Notes: generated by a model not told the origin, from the sequence alone. 64,000 bases of DNA from Gilliamella sp. wkB112 (GCF_001690685.1 NZ_LZGL01000003.1:62001-126000); one strand, 5' to 3'. Shown: positions 40,484 through 50,624, counted from the first letter of the stretch. Program-made: numbers and translations.

Positions 40484-41970
40484 AATTGAATAAGAAAAAG
40501 TTAGAAGATTTATTATGGGGCTCGGCTGAATTTTTGCGCGGGCAAATAGATGCATCTGATTATAAACAATATATTTTCCCTCTACTGTTTTATAAACGGC
40601 TATCAGATGTTTATCTTGAAGAATATGATGAAGCATTACAGCTTCATGATGGTGATACAGAATATGCAGTTATGCCGATGTTTCATCGATTTAACATTCC
40701 TCGTGAAGCTCGTTGGGAAGTGATAAGAAATACCAGTAAAAATATTGGTAGAGCAATTCAGGATGCTTTGCGTTTAATTGAATCGAATAATGAACGTTTA
40801 CATGGAGTGTTTGGTGATGCACAATGGACGAATAAAGAACGTTTACCCGATCATTTACTTGCTGACTTGATAGGACACTTTAGTAAAATTCCATTAGGTA
40901 TTAAAACAGTCAAACAAGATGATCTTGGTGAAGCATATGAATATTTGATCAAAAAATTTGCTGATGATTCAGGACATACGGCTGCGGAGTTTTATACTAA
41001 TCGTACGGTGGTTCATCTAATGAATCGAATTATGCAACTCCAACCAGGAGAAACCGCTTATGATCCTACTTGTGGTACAGGTGGGATGTTACTTAATGCA
41101 GTAATGGACTTACGTTCAGCCGGTAAAGAGTGGCGGAGTGTACATCTCTATGGGCAAGAGGTTAATTTACTAACGTCTGCAATTGCACGTATGAATATGT
41201 TTTTGCATGATATTGAGGAGTTTGATGTATTACGTGGAGATACATTAGCAGAGCCTAAATTTATTGAAAACGACAAACTCAAACAGTTTGATGTCATTTT
41301 TGCTAATCCTCCTTATTCAATAAAAAAATGGAACAGGGATAAATTTGCGGCTGACCCTTATGGACGTAATATGTATGGAGTTCCCCCTCAAGGGTGTGCT
41401 GATTATGCATTTTATACTCATATTATTAAAAGCTTAAATCCTCAAACAGGGCGAGCAGCTATGTTATGGCCACATGGTGTCTTATTTAGGGATTCTGAGC
41501 AAGCAATTCGTAAACAGATTATTGAATCAGATATTATTGAAGCTATCATCGGTTTAGGACCAAATCTTTTTTATAACTCTCCTATGGAGTCTTGCGTCAT
41601 CGTTTTACGTTGTAATAAGCCAAAAGAGCGACAAGGGAAAATTTTATTTATTAATGGTGTTGGCCATATAACTCGTGAGCGAGCACATAGTCGTTTATCT
41701 GAATCAGATTTAGAGATATTAACAGAATCTTATTTTGAGCCAAAAAAGCAACCTGATATTGCTAAATTGGTGGATATAAAAAATATTCAAGATAACCAAT
41801 ATAACTTATCTATTTCATTGTATGTACCAAAAAAGCAAAATAATGAAGGAATTGCTCTTAAGCAATCAATAGAAGATTGGCAGATGAGTCGTGTGCAATT
41901 AAAAAAACAAGTAAAAAAGTTATTTGAAAGTCTTTCGGTTTTGGACTCACAAGAATGTGAGGATAAATAA
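40480..41970 (+). CDS. hsdM: Type I restriction-modification HsdM subunit (second copy)
   Basis: A 496-aa N6-adenine methyltransferase subunit. Motif I is DPTCGTGG at 195-202 and motif IV NPPY at 276-279, at the same positions as in the first HsdM. Many residues differ throughout, so this is an old duplication or a distinct subunit, not a recent copy. ATG 40480 overlaps the preceding TGA (ATGA). hsdS starts 2 bp after its stop, so this copy is the one directly coupled to the specificity subunit. Confidence 0.93.
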   Translation: MKLNKKKLEDLLWGSAEFLRGQIDASDYKQYIFPLLFYKRLSDVYLEEYDEALQLHDGDTEYAVMPMFHRFNIPREARWEVIRNTSKNIGRAIQDALRLIESNNERLHGVFGDAQWTNKERLPDHLLADLIGHFSKIPLGIKTVKQDDLGEAYEYLIKKFADDSGHTAAEFYTNRTVVHLMNRIMQLQPGETAYDPTCGTGGMLLNAVMDLRSAGKEWRSVHLYGQEVNLLTSAIARMNMFLHDIEEFDVLRGDTLAEPKFIENDKLKQFDVIFANPPYSIKKWNRDKFAADPYGRNMYGVPPQGCADYAFYTHIIKSLNPQTGRAAMLWPHGVLFRDSEQAIRKQIIESDIIEAIIGLGPNLFYNSPMESCVIVLRCNKPKERQGKILFINGVGHITRERAHSRLSESDLEILTESYFEPKKQPDIAKLVDIKNIQDNQYNLSISLYVPKKQNNEGIALKQSIEDWQMSRVQLKKQVKKLFESLSVLDSQECEDK

Positions 41971-41972
41971 AA

Positions 41973-43160
41973 ATGAATACAAAAAAAATAGTTAAATTTG
42001 GTGATATTTGTCAGGAAGTAAAACTTACGACCAAAGATCCTATCTCAGATGGATTTGAATATTATATTGGATTAGAGCATTTAGATTCTAATTCTCTTAC
42101 AATAAAACGTTGGGGAATAATCCGAGATGATAACCCAAGTTTTACTAGAGTATTTAAAAAAGGACATATTCTTTTTGGTAAGCGACGATCTTATTTAAAA
42201 AAAGCGGCAATTGCAAAGTTTGATGGTATTTGCTCTAGTGATATTATCGTTATGGAACCAATTGGTGATATAGTTTTACATGAGTTAGTTCCATATATTA
42301 TACAATCAGAACCATTTTGGGATTTTGCAATTAGAACTTCTTCAGGTTCTTTATCTCCTAGAACCAAGTGGAAAGATTTAGCTACATATACCTTCAATAT
42401 TAGTGAACAACAAGGACACTTACTAAAATTATTTCAAACTATGGAAAAAACGCTAGTTGCATCTAATAATCTTTTGGATGCATGCCAACAGAAAAAGAAA
42501 GTTTTAATGCAAAACTTACTTACAGGTAAAGTTCGATTATTAAATCAAAATGGATGTCGATTTAATCACAAATGGAAAGTATTACCATTATCTTATTTTG
42601 TTAATTGTATTAGAGGTGTAAGTTATAAACCTAATGATATTTGTTTGGTTGAAAGAAAAGATACTGTTCGTATGTTTCGTTCAACAAATATTCAAAATGG
42701 CTTATTGAATGATCAAGAGTTAATTATTTTGCCTGGTAATTTAGTAAAAGAAAAACAATTATTGATTGATGATGATTTGGTAGTATGTATGGCTAATGGT
42801 AGTAAATCATTGGTTGGAAAAGCTGCACAGTATGTCAATAATGGCAATAAATATACAGTTGGGTCATTTTGTGCAATTTTTAGACCCAATAATCATAATA
42901 ATAAAAAGTTTTTAAAGTTTTTATTTGAATCATCTGAATATTCTAAACAGCTTTTAGTGATTTTAGCTGGTTCAAGTATCAATAATTTAAAAGGATCTAA
43001 CATTGAAAATATGGAATTTTATGTACCAATAAAATATGAAGAACAACATCAAATAGCAAATATATTAACTCAAGTTGATGAAGAAATTACTATTATAAAA
43101 AATAAAATTAAAAGTTTAGAAAATATCAAAAGAAATATATTGTTAACTTCATTTAATTAA
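41973..43160 (+). CDS. hsdS: Type I restriction-modification specificity subunit HsdS
   Basis: DNA-recognition subunit, 395 aa. It shows two target recognition domains (about residues 1-150 and 195-360), each followed by a helical spacer: QQGHLLKLFQTMEKTLVASN then QQKKKVLMQNLLTGKVRL, and QHQIANILTQVDEEITIIKN near the end. The LMQNLLTGKVRL segment is a hallmark of HsdS central repeats. It is coupled to the second hsdM and followed by hsdR after 15 bp. The two recognition domains differ, predicting a bipartite asymmetric site. Confidence 0.93.
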   Translation: MNTKKIVKFGDICQEVKLTTKDPISDGFEYYIGLEHLDSNSLTIKRWGIIRDDNPSFTRVFKKGHILFGKRRSYLKKAAIAKFDGICSSDIIVMEPIGDIVLHELVPYIIQSEPFWDFAIRTSSGSLSPRTKWKDLATYTFNISEQQGHLLKLFQTMEKTLVASNNLLDACQQKKKVLMQNLLTGKVRLLNQNGCRFNHKWKVLPLSYFVNCIRGVSYKPNDICLVERKDTVRMFRSTNIQNGLLNDQELIILPGNLVKEKQLLIDDDLVVCMANGSKSLVGKAAQYVNNGNKYTVGSFCAIFRPNNHNNKKFLKFLFESSEYSKQLLVILAGSSINNLKGSNIENMEFYVPIKYEEQHQIANILTQVDEEITIIKNKIKSLENIKRNILLTSFN

Positions 43161-43175
43161 TAAAAGGATTTTTTT

Positions 43176-46100
43176 ATGTTTAACGAACAATCCGTCACAG
43201 AAAAGGGTATTATTGATAAATTGACTCATTTAGATAGTATTAACTGGCATTACTGTTCAGGAGAAAACTTACCTAAGCAGTCACAAGATATATTTGTCGA
43301 TACTTGGCTAAAAGATGCACTTTGTTCGTTGAACCCAGCAATTCAATCTAACTCCGATTATGCTGATGAAGTAATTCATAAATTACGAGGCTTAATTATG
43401 GAGTCTCACCATACAGGTTTAGTTAAAGCTAATGAAAACTTTCACGAATGGTTAATGGCCGAAAAAACATTACCTTTTGGTAAAAATGGTGAACATATTA
43501 CGATTAATTTAATTGATTATGAGCATATCGAAAATAACCATTTTGTGATTACTAACCAAGTGCATTTTATTGCTGCAAAAGAGGCATATTTTGATCTTGT
43601 TCTATATGTTAATGGTATCCCATTAGTGGTTGGCGAAGTTAAAACAGCAACGCGTCCTGCCATTTCATGGCAAGATGGTGCAGCTGATTTTATGGGAGGG
43701 TTAAAACATTATTGGAAATATGTTGAACCTTTTTTTGTACCAAATTTGCTTTGTTTTGCTTCAGAAGGTAAAACGTTTGCTTATGGAGCTATTAATTCAA
43801 GAATTAAGGATTGGGGGCCTTGGCACAAAACAACCCAGCGAGATGAAATTCTACTTGGTTTATCTTCAGTATTAGATAGTGTTGAGGGTTTATTAAACCC
43901 AAGCACATTGTTGCAGTTATTAAAATCTTTTGCTTTATTTTCAACAATTAAAACAGGTAAAGATACGCCCCCTAAAAGAATTAAGATTCTGCCTCGTTAT
44001 CCACAATTTGAAGCTGCAAAACAAATTGTTGAACGTGTAAAATCAGGTTACCCTCGTAAAGGATTGATATGGCATTTTCAAGGTTCAGGTAAATCATTAT
44101 TAATGCTTTATGCTGCTAGAATGCTACGTGCTGATAATGCATTAAAAAATCCAACCGTTTTAATTGTGGTTGATCGACGTGATTTAGATGGTCAAATTAA
44201 TGAGACTTTTGGTGGTGCAGATGTAAAAAATTTAATAAAAGTAAAAAGTTGTAAACGGTTAAGTGAACATATAGAAAAAGATAGCCGTGGAATTTTGATT
44301 ACCACAATATTTAAGTTTCAAGATGTTGAAATTGATGATAATAATCCTAAGGGATTAAACGACCGAGATAATATCATTGTTTTAGTTGACGAAGCACATC
44401 GAACCCAAGAAGGTTCTCTTGGCGATAAAATGCGTTGGGCATTACCCAATGCACATTTTTATGGTTTAACCGGAACACCAATCTCAGGTCTAGAAAGAAA
44501 TACCTTCAAACTTTTTGGTGCAGAAGTAGATGAAGGGCGCTATATGAATCGTTATAGCTATAAACAATCGATTCGTGATAAAGCGACAAATCCCGTCAAA
44601 TTTGAACCACGTTTAGCTGAGTTACGAGTTAATCGTGAGGCAATAGATGAAGCATTTGCAGAACTAGTTGAACAAAATCAACTTGATGAAGATGAAAAAA
44701 TGGTGCTTTCACGGCGGGCAGGAAAATTAGCGATTATGCTTAAAGCTCCTAAACGTATGAATGCCATAAGCGAAGATATTGTTACTCACTTCAATCACCA
44801 TGTTCAAACCAAACATATGAAGGGTATGGTGGTAGTTTATGATCGTGATGCATGTGTTCAAATGTATTATTTATTAATTAAACATTTAGGTAAAGCAGCT
44901 GTTGAAGTTGTCATGAATGTTGATAGGGCCCCAAGAAAAGATAAAGATGGAAAACAAAACAAAGATTGGCTTCGTTGGAAAGAAGAACTCAATCTCTCTA
45001 TTACCGAAGAGGATTTTGATCGTTGGCAACAACTCGATTCAGATGAACAAAGCTTAAAGTCATTAATCGAAAGTTATAAAGATCCTGTTCATCCTCTGCA
45101 ATTGATTATTGTGACTTCAAAATTATTAACAGGTTTTGATGCGCCTATTTGTTATTGTATGTATCTGGATAAGCCTTTACGTGATCATACTTTACTGCAA
45201 GCAATGTGCCGAACCAATCGGCTCTATGAGGCTGATGGTGTACAAAAACAAATGGGGTTAATTGTAGATTATTTAGGCGTGTTTGAAAATTTACGAACAG
45301 CTTTAGCTTATAATCCTGAAGAAATTGAAGGTGTAGTTGAAGGCATTGAAGTTTTTAAAACATTATTACCAGATCAACTGAAGAAGTGTTTAGATTTTTT
45401 CCCAGATGTAGATAGAACACTAATCGGTTTTGAAGGAATTATGGCTGCTCAGGAGTGTTTACCAGATAATTCCAAACGAGATGCTTTTGCTGCTGCATTT
45501 GGGGTGTTAAATAAATTATGGACAGCTATAAACCCAGACCAATTTTTATCCCCTTATCAAAATGATTATAAATGGCTTGTTCAGATTTATGAATCAGTAA
45601 GGCCGATTGGGCAAACCGGTTCTTTAGTTTGGGCAGCATTGGGGCCTGAAACAATAAATATGATACATGAGCATACCGATATTAAACGTATTCGCGATGA
45701 TATTGATTCGCTCATAATGGATGAACATGCGTTTTTTACTTTGACAGAAAAAGAACAAGAACAAAGGGCTCGTCAGTTAGAGATTGATTTAATGGGACGT
45801 TTACGTGGACATGGTAATCCAAAGTTTGTAGCGCTTGGAGAACGACTAGAAAAATTACGTCAAGATTATGAGGCAGGTGTAATTAAGGCAATTGAATGGC
45901 TTAAAGGTTTATTGGATACCGCTAAAGATACTGTTCAAGCTGAGCGTGAAACCGGCGATAGCCCAGTTACTCAGCAAGATAATAAACAAGCATTAACCAA
46001 ACTATTTATGGAGACTCGTCCAAATAGTACGCCAAAATTAATTGGTGATGTAGTTGAGCAAATCGATAAAATAGTAAAAACAACACGTTTTAAAGGTTGG

Positions 46101-46226
46101 CAAAATTCTAATAGTGGACCAAGAGAAATACAAAAAGCACTGTTACTGACTTTAAATCAATTTGGATTAGGTAAAGATAAAGAGTTGTTTGAAAAAGCCT
46201 ATGCTTATATTGAAGAACATTATTGA
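43176..46226 (+). CDS. hsdR: Type I restriction endonuclease subunit HsdR
   Basis: Restriction and translocation subunit, 1016 aa. The PD-(D/E)xK nuclease core is D140 ... E154-V-K156 (VVGEVKTA). SF2 translocase motifs follow: Walker A GSGKS at 303-307, DEAH at 405-408 (VDEAHRTQEG), motif III GLTGTPI, and the later motifs LLTGFDAP and MCRTNRLY. A C-terminal helical region contacts HsdM. All key residues are present, so the complex should be able to cut. Part of this gene (45169-45385) is duplicated at 50408-50624. Confidence 0.95.
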   Translation: MFNEQSVTEKGIIDKLTHLDSINWHYCSGENLPKQSQDIFVDTWLKDALCSLNPAIQSNSDYADEVIHKLRGLIMESHHTGLVKANENFHEWLMAEKTLPFGKNGEHITINLIDYEHIENNHFVITNQVHFIAAKEAYFDLVLYVNGIPLVVGEVKTATRPAISWQDGAADFMGGLKHYWKYVEPFFVPNLLCFASEGKTFAYGAINSRIKDWGPWHKTTQRDEILLGLSSVLDSVEGLLNPSTLLQLLKSFALFSTIKTGKDTPPKRIKILPRYPQFEAAKQIVERVKSGYPRKGLIWHFQGSGKSLLMLYAARMLRADNALKNPTVLIVVDRRDLDGQINETFGGADVKNLIKVKSCKRLSEHIEKDSRGILITTIFKFQDVEIDDNNPKGLNDRDNIIVLVDEAHRTQEGSLGDKMRWALPNAHFYGLTGTPISGLERNTFKLFGAEVDEGRYMNRYSYKQSIRDKATNPVKFEPRLAELRVNREAIDEAFAELVEQNQLDEDEKMVLSRRAGKLAIMLKAPKRMNAISEDIVTHFNHHVQTKHMKGMVVVYDRDACVQMYYLLIKHLGKAAVEVVMNVDRAPRKDKDGKQNKDWLRWKEELNLSITEEDFDRWQQLDSDEQSLKSLIESYKDPVHPLQLIIVTSKLLTGFDAPICYCMYLDKPLRDHTLLQAMCRTNRLYEADGVQKQMGLIVDYLGVFENLRTALAYNPEEIEGVVEGIEVFKTLLPDQLKKCLDFFPDVDRTLIGFEGIMAAQECLPDNSKRDAFAAAFGVLNKLWTAINPDQFLSPYQNDYKWLVQIYESVRPIGQTGSLVWAALGPETINMIHEHTDIKRIRDDIDSLIMDEHAFFTLTEKEQEQRARQLEIDLMGRLRGHGNPKFVALGERLEKLRQDYEAGVIKAIEWLKGLLDTAKDTVQAERETGDSPVTQQDNKQALTKLFMETRPNSTPKLIGDVVEQIDKIVKTTRFKGWQNSNSGPREIQKALLLTLNQFGLGKDKELFEKAYAYIEEHY

Positions 46227-46238
46227 TATTGAGGATTA

Positions 46239-46340
46239 ATGATAAGTGAGATATATGAAATAGCTTATGCTTCTGCAAATAATAGATTGTGTCTTTTTGC
46301 GGGAACAGGATTTTCTAAAGCCTTAAATGACAATATATGA
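46239..46340 (+). pseudogene. N-terminal stub of a SIR2-like gene
   Basis: 33 codons, MISEIYEIAYASANNRLCLF then AGTGFSKALNDNI-stop, with a GAGGA ribosome site 12 bp after hsdR. LFAGTGFSKAL is the NAD-binding opening loop (G-x-G-x-S) of SIR2-like domains used in anti-phage systems. The rest of the gene is gone; the convergent mcrC end lies 60 bp further. Confidence 0.55.
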
Positions 46341-46400
46341 ATATAAATATTTATAAAAACTTGAAAAAGTACAGTAAGTTGGTTCTCTGAAAATAGATTT

Positions 46401-47777
46401 CTAGTTTTTATTTAAAATGATATCTAATCTTTTTATTAATTCGATTCTTATAGGTTGAAATATTTGCTCCAATGTATCTGCTTCGTTATTTGTAGACTGT
46501 AAAATAGAATGATTAATAATAGGTAATTGATATGCGGAAATTTTTATTTTTTGCTGATAAGCTAATTCATCTGATATAACAAACTCAGTTCCTATTGGGT
46601 TTACTTCGGGATTAATAATGTTATTTGGATAAAATAAATAAACATCATTTACTTTGAATCTAATTGCATAAGCTAGCATTTGATATAAATCAGTTTGACT
46701 GACTCCTTTTTTAGAATCATGACTGTTAGAATAGATAATCTTATATTTACTATCAATTATAATATTACCATTTGATGAGAATAAAAAAAGATCAGGTTGT
46801 ATCTGAAACGTTTTTTCTTCATCTAAAAACACATCTTTTCGTTGTGATTTTATGGAAATAGAAGGAATTTCTTTTTTAATGAAACCAAAAATAAAATCTT
46901 CAAATAAATATTCCATTGGTAAAAGGAAAGCAAATAATTTCAAATTATTTTTATAATCAAAAGTTATACTGTTAATTAAGAATAATAAGCAATAGTCTCT
47001 AACTATTTCAAATTGTTCAAACATGGGATTAAATTTAATTCTTGAACATTGTAGTGCAGATACTCTTATGTCGGATACCTCATCTAAAACAAATAGTATT
47101 TCTCGTAAGTTTTTTTTATTATCAACATTGTTTGTTATATTAAATAATAATGTTGCAACAAATTTTATCATTCGATTAAATTCATTATCTAATTCAAAAG
47201 AATCGTAATTACAATTTAATTTATGCCAATTACCTTTACTAAGATTTTCTTTAATGTACTCATTTGTATTTAGTCTTCCTTTCATAAAAGGAACCTCTCT
47301 ATTTATCTCTTCATATTGTTGATAAATAGAGTTATTTAGTAATTCTCTAGTATATTTAGAAAAGAGATAAATTAAAACCTCAAAAAAATCTCCTTTTGTA
47401 CCACCTAATTCTGTTTGATAGTTAGGAAATCTAATTTTTCTACAATAACTTAACCACCATAGAATATGGTTATTAATCTGATTAATCTGATTAACTGTAT
47501 ATTCGAGACGTGAATCAAAAAATATTTTTGGTAATAAGTTTATTTTTTGGTTATCACAATAGATTACGCCTACATATTTATTAGATTTTATTTCTTTTGT
47601 TTTATGCAAAAACTGTATAAATTTTTGAGACTCCATGTATTCATCTTCACTACTATTAAAATAAGTACATTTTTCTCTTTTTTGCCAAATTTCATCTAAA
47701 AAAGATTCCAATTCATCAAAAGATTCATCCAGGTGGACCTTATTTTGATATTCAAATAAATTTGTTATTTTTTTCAT
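46401..47777 (-). CDS. mcrC: McrC-like nuclease subunit of McrBC
   Basis: Partner of McrB in modification-dependent restriction, 458 aa. The N-terminal region (about 1-120) resembles the McrC domain that stimulates McrB GTPase. The PD-(D/E)xK nuclease is in the C-terminal half: QPDLFLF with its Asp, then NIIIDSKYK (D-x-K) about 15 residues on, and a downstream DLYQMLAYA helix. It overlaps mcrB by 4 bp (ATGA) and is convergent with the type I operon. Confidence 0.9.
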   Translation of the reverse strand: MKKITNLFEYQNKVHLDESFDELESFLDEIWQKREKCTYFNSSEDEYMESQKFIQFLHKTKEIKSNKYVGVIYCDNQKINLLPKIFFDSRLEYTVNQINQINNHILWWLSYCRKIRFPNYQTELGGTKGDFFEVLIYLFSKYTRELLNNSIYQQYEEINREVPFMKGRLNTNEYIKENLSKGNWHKLNCNYDSFELDNEFNRMIKFVATLLFNITNNVDNKKNLREILFVLDEVSDIRVSALQCSRIKFNPMFEQFEIVRDYCLLFLINSITFDYKNNLKLFAFLLPMEYLFEDFIFGFIKKEIPSISIKSQRKDVFLDEEKTFQIQPDLFLFSSNGNIIIDSKYKIIYSNSHDSKKGVSQTDLYQMLAYAIRFKVNDVYLFYPNNIINPEVNPIGTEFVISDELAYQQKIKISAYQLPIINHSILQSTNNEADTLEQIFQPIRIELIKRLDIILNKN

Positions 47778-50122
47778 TTTATTCTAATTGGCCAGTTATC
47801 ATCGATAGTTAGATTTGCTTGCTTAAGAATATTTATTACTTCTTTCTCATCATTCATGAAATATTCTAATAATAACGGTATTATTTTTTTATTCATCATA
47901 TCAATAAAATCTAGGCTATTATCCATAAAATAGGAATGACCAATTTGAAAATCATATCCCTTTAATTTTATTATTTGTTTATTGATAATAGATAATATCT
48001 CAGAATTATTAACCAACTGTTCCTTCCCATTATGACTAATACTATAAATTGGATACATTGGTTCAAATTCAAATCGACGACGTAGCGCAATATCTAATAA
48101 AGCGATTGATTTATCTGCTGTATTCATAGTTCCAATAATATATAAATTAGAGGGAACTACAAATTTATCTCCAGAAGGTAAAGTTGCTTCTATAGTTAAT
48201 CTGTCATTATCTTGTTTAGAATAAATATCAAATCGTTTATCTACTTCAATAAGTGTAATTAACTCTCCAAATACTCTAGAGATATTAGCTCTATTTATTT
48301 CATCAATTATTAATACATAATTTTTCCTTATTTTTACATCACTTGAAATATTTTTTTGTTTTCCTTTTTCTAATAGAATATTCAACAAAGGATTATAATA
48401 TGGTGCTAAGCCACCTTTTATTACTGTATTTATGCCTTCTTCATACATTTTTTTGAGTGTATTTATAGAAATAGAATGTTGATTATTACCATTATTTTTT
48501 TTGAAATAAATCGTTTGGTCAGTAGCATCATAGATAAAATAAGAAGTCATTTTCATTTTTACTTCTATTTCATTTCCTATGGATAGTGGTTGTAAATAAT
48601 CAATTAGGATCTCATCAAAAGGTAATAATACATTTTCATTTGTTAATGATTTGAGATTTTTATAAGCTCGATCTGCTATTTTTTTAAAAATCCCATCTTT
48701 TTTTGTGAAATATAGTGAGTTACTTGCATTATCAATATCAGGTCTTAATCCTTGAATAAAATCTTCATAGCTATAGTTTTGATGAAAGGTAATAAATTCT
48801 ATTTGGTCATGTAAGTTTTTGTTAAAAATTTCTTTAGCTTCTTGATAATTTTTAATCGTTTTATTTTCTACGATTTCAGCTGCTCTTAATATACTGTGAT
48901 AAGTTTTTCCTGTACCTGGAGGTCCATAGAATATCACATTCAAAGGATATGTATTCATTATGTGTTTCTCTGTGTTATAAATATGATTGTGGGAGGTAAT
49001 GCCTAGTAATTCATTGAGTTTATTAATTAAATCGATATTATTAGTAATATCAGTCAGTGTTTTTATCCCTAAATTAACTTTTGTCTTCCATAAACCTTTT
49101 GTAATCCATTTTATATTTCGACATTTTTTATATTCATCCCTGCTATCATCATAAAAATAATCAGATTGAATAACTCCGCATCCTAAACATTCATTTTGTC
49201 CTTTTTTTACAAAAACCATATCTCCAATTGACATGTTAAATTTGAAATCAAAATTAGCATTAGTGCTGTGACGAGGTATTTTATCTGGGAGTTTTTTTTG
49301 TATTGCTTCTTTTATTTCATTTTTATTATGATAGCGGTTTAAATCACCAATATAATCCCAACCTAATACTATTATATTCTTTTTAGAAACATCATCCCAA
49401 AGATATGCTTGTTCGCCTGGGGAATATACCCAGTATTTTTTATTTTCAGAACTACCTACTTTTCTTTTCAAGGATTGATTCCATGTCCAAGCATCGTATG
49501 AAATTTGATAAAAAGGATCTATAGTTTTATTTTTAATCTCGTCTAAAAGTACTATATATGTATCGTAATCATTAAAATTACTATTGATATTTAAATTATT
49601 TTCTAAATAAGGAATTGATATTTTATTAACAGGGAAAAATTGTTCAGGATTAACCATAAATAAAGCTTGAGTCAACTTTGCTTTTCCAATATTTTTTATG
49701 GTTAAGATATCATTAAACATTGTATTAGAAACTTGATTATTTAAAACAGCTAAATAAAATTCCCATAATCTATTTATTTCATTATTATTTCTGTCATATT
49801 TATAAGGAAATAGCCAAACTTTTTGAGGATTAACAGATGGAACACCAAGGATATCTTCTGGAATTGTTACCGAAAATATTTCAGCAATTTGTCTTAAAAT
49901 TTCTAGATTTCGTTCTTCCCCATGTTTGTATATATAACAAAAAAAAGTAAATGGATCTATTTCACATAAATTAGTGCTTTCATTTTTTGATGGTTTATCT
50001 GCTAATGCATCAATATCGATATCTTGCAGAATGTTTATTAATTTTTGTTGATCATTGCGATATTCTAATAGTTTCGTGGCTAACTGCTTATGCGTTTCTA
50101 TCCATGTAAATCTGTGTTCCAT
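47774..50122 (-). CDS. mcrB: McrB-like AAA+ GTPase with EVE/PUA-like N-terminal region
   Basis: Motor and DNA-reader subunit of McrBC, about 782 aa. Counting from the TTG at 50131: residues 1-225 are a helical N-terminus of unknown type; about 233-350 resemble an EVE/PUA-like modified-base reader (YWVYSPGEQAYLWDD, then IIVLGWDYIGDL and GDMVFVKKG); the AAA+ domain begins with Walker A GPPGTGKT at 403-410. Walker B and the McrB signature follow (LIIDEINRANISRVFGE, then NTADKSIALLDIALRRRF). I take ATG 50122 as the start. It is coupled to mcrC. Substrate specificity cannot be read from sequence. Confidence 0.9.
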   Translation of the reverse strand: MEHRFTWIETHKQLATKLLEYRNDQQKLINILQDIDIDALADKPSKNESTNLCEIDPFTFFCYIYKHGEERNLEILRQIAEIFSVTIPEDILGVPSVNPQKVWLFPYKYDRNNNEINRLWEFYLAVLNNQVSNTMFNDILTIKNIGKAKLTQALFMVNPEQFFPVNKISIPYLENNLNINSNFNDYDTYIVLLDEIKNKTIDPFYQISYDAWTWNQSLKRKVGSSENKKYWVYSPGEQAYLWDDVSKKNIIVLGWDYIGDLNRYHNKNEIKEAIQKKLPDKIPRHSTNANFDFKFNMSIGDMVFVKKGQNECLGCGVIQSDYFYDDSRDEYKKCRNIKWITKGLWKTKVNLGIKTLTDITNNIDLINKLNELLGITSHNHIYNTEKHIMNTYPLNVIFYGPPGTGKTYHSILRAAEIVENKTIKNYQEAKEIFNKNLHDQIEFITFHQNYSYEDFIQGLRPDIDNASNSLYFTKKDGIFKKIADRAYKNLKSLTNENVLLPFDEILIDYLQPLSIGNEIEVKMKMTSYFIYDATDQTIYFKKNNGNNQHSISINTLKKMYEEGINTVIKGGLAPYYNPLLNILLEKGKQKNISSDVKIRKNYVLIIDEINRANISRVFGELITLIEVDKRFDIYSKQDNDRLTIEATLPSGDKFVVPSNLYIIGTMNTADKSIALLDIALRRRFEFEPMYPIYSISHNGKEQLVNNSEILSIINKQIIKLKGYDFQIGHSYFMDNSLDFIDMMNKKIIPLLLEYFMNDEKEVINILKQANLTIDDNWPIRIK

Positions 50123-50250
50123 ATATTTCAATTCCCGCCATAATATATCAATAAATTAAATTACATAGACTATCTTTTATTTAGCCTAGGCAATGACATT
50201 ATTTTTAATGATTATAATGTAGTCTAATTGCCCTAGATATTAAAATCAAT

Positions 50251-50391
50251 AAGAGGATACAAATCCGGATACATTCTCCTACCTCAAATCTCCCAATTCA
50301 ATAATACCAATGCTTTAAGCTGTATCTTCGATTCCACGTCCAGTCGCCAATCACCAAATTCTAAGACCTGCTTCCAGCAGGTTTTTTTATG
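50251..50391 (+). repeat. Attachment-site copy 2 (right-end type)
   Basis: Left part (50251-50318) matches 60624-60690: GGATACA at 50255 and 50267, exactly 12 bp apart, then a partly conserved stretch to aataccaatgc. The tRNA-Phe-like segment ttcgattccacgtcc starts at 50327, followed by the shared linker and the hairpin CCTGC-ttcca-GCAGG with T run. Interpreted as attR of the defence element. Confidence 0.75.
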
Positions 50392-50407
50392 CCTAAAGCC
50401 TTTTCAA

Positions 50408-50624
50408 ATAAGCCTTTACGTGATCATACTTTACTGCTAGCAATGTGCCGAACCAATCGGCTCTATGATGCTGATGATGTACAAAAACAAATGGGGTTAA
50501 TTGTAGATTATTTAGGCGTGTTTGAAAATTTACGAACAGCTTTAGCTTATAATCCCGAAGAAATTGAAGGTGTAGTTGAAGGCATTGAAGTTTTTAAAAC
50601 ATTATTACCAGATCAAATGAAGAA
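50408..50624 (+). pseudogene. Internal fragment of hsdR duplicated beside the attachment site
   Basis: These 217 bp match 45169-45385 of hsdR without gaps and with few substitutions (MCRTNRLYDADDVQKQ against MCRTNRLYEADGVQKQ). The join to the attachment repeat falls in ataagcctt, which is present both in hsdR and in the right flank of copies 1 and 3, suggesting recombination at microhomology. Confidence 0.85.
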
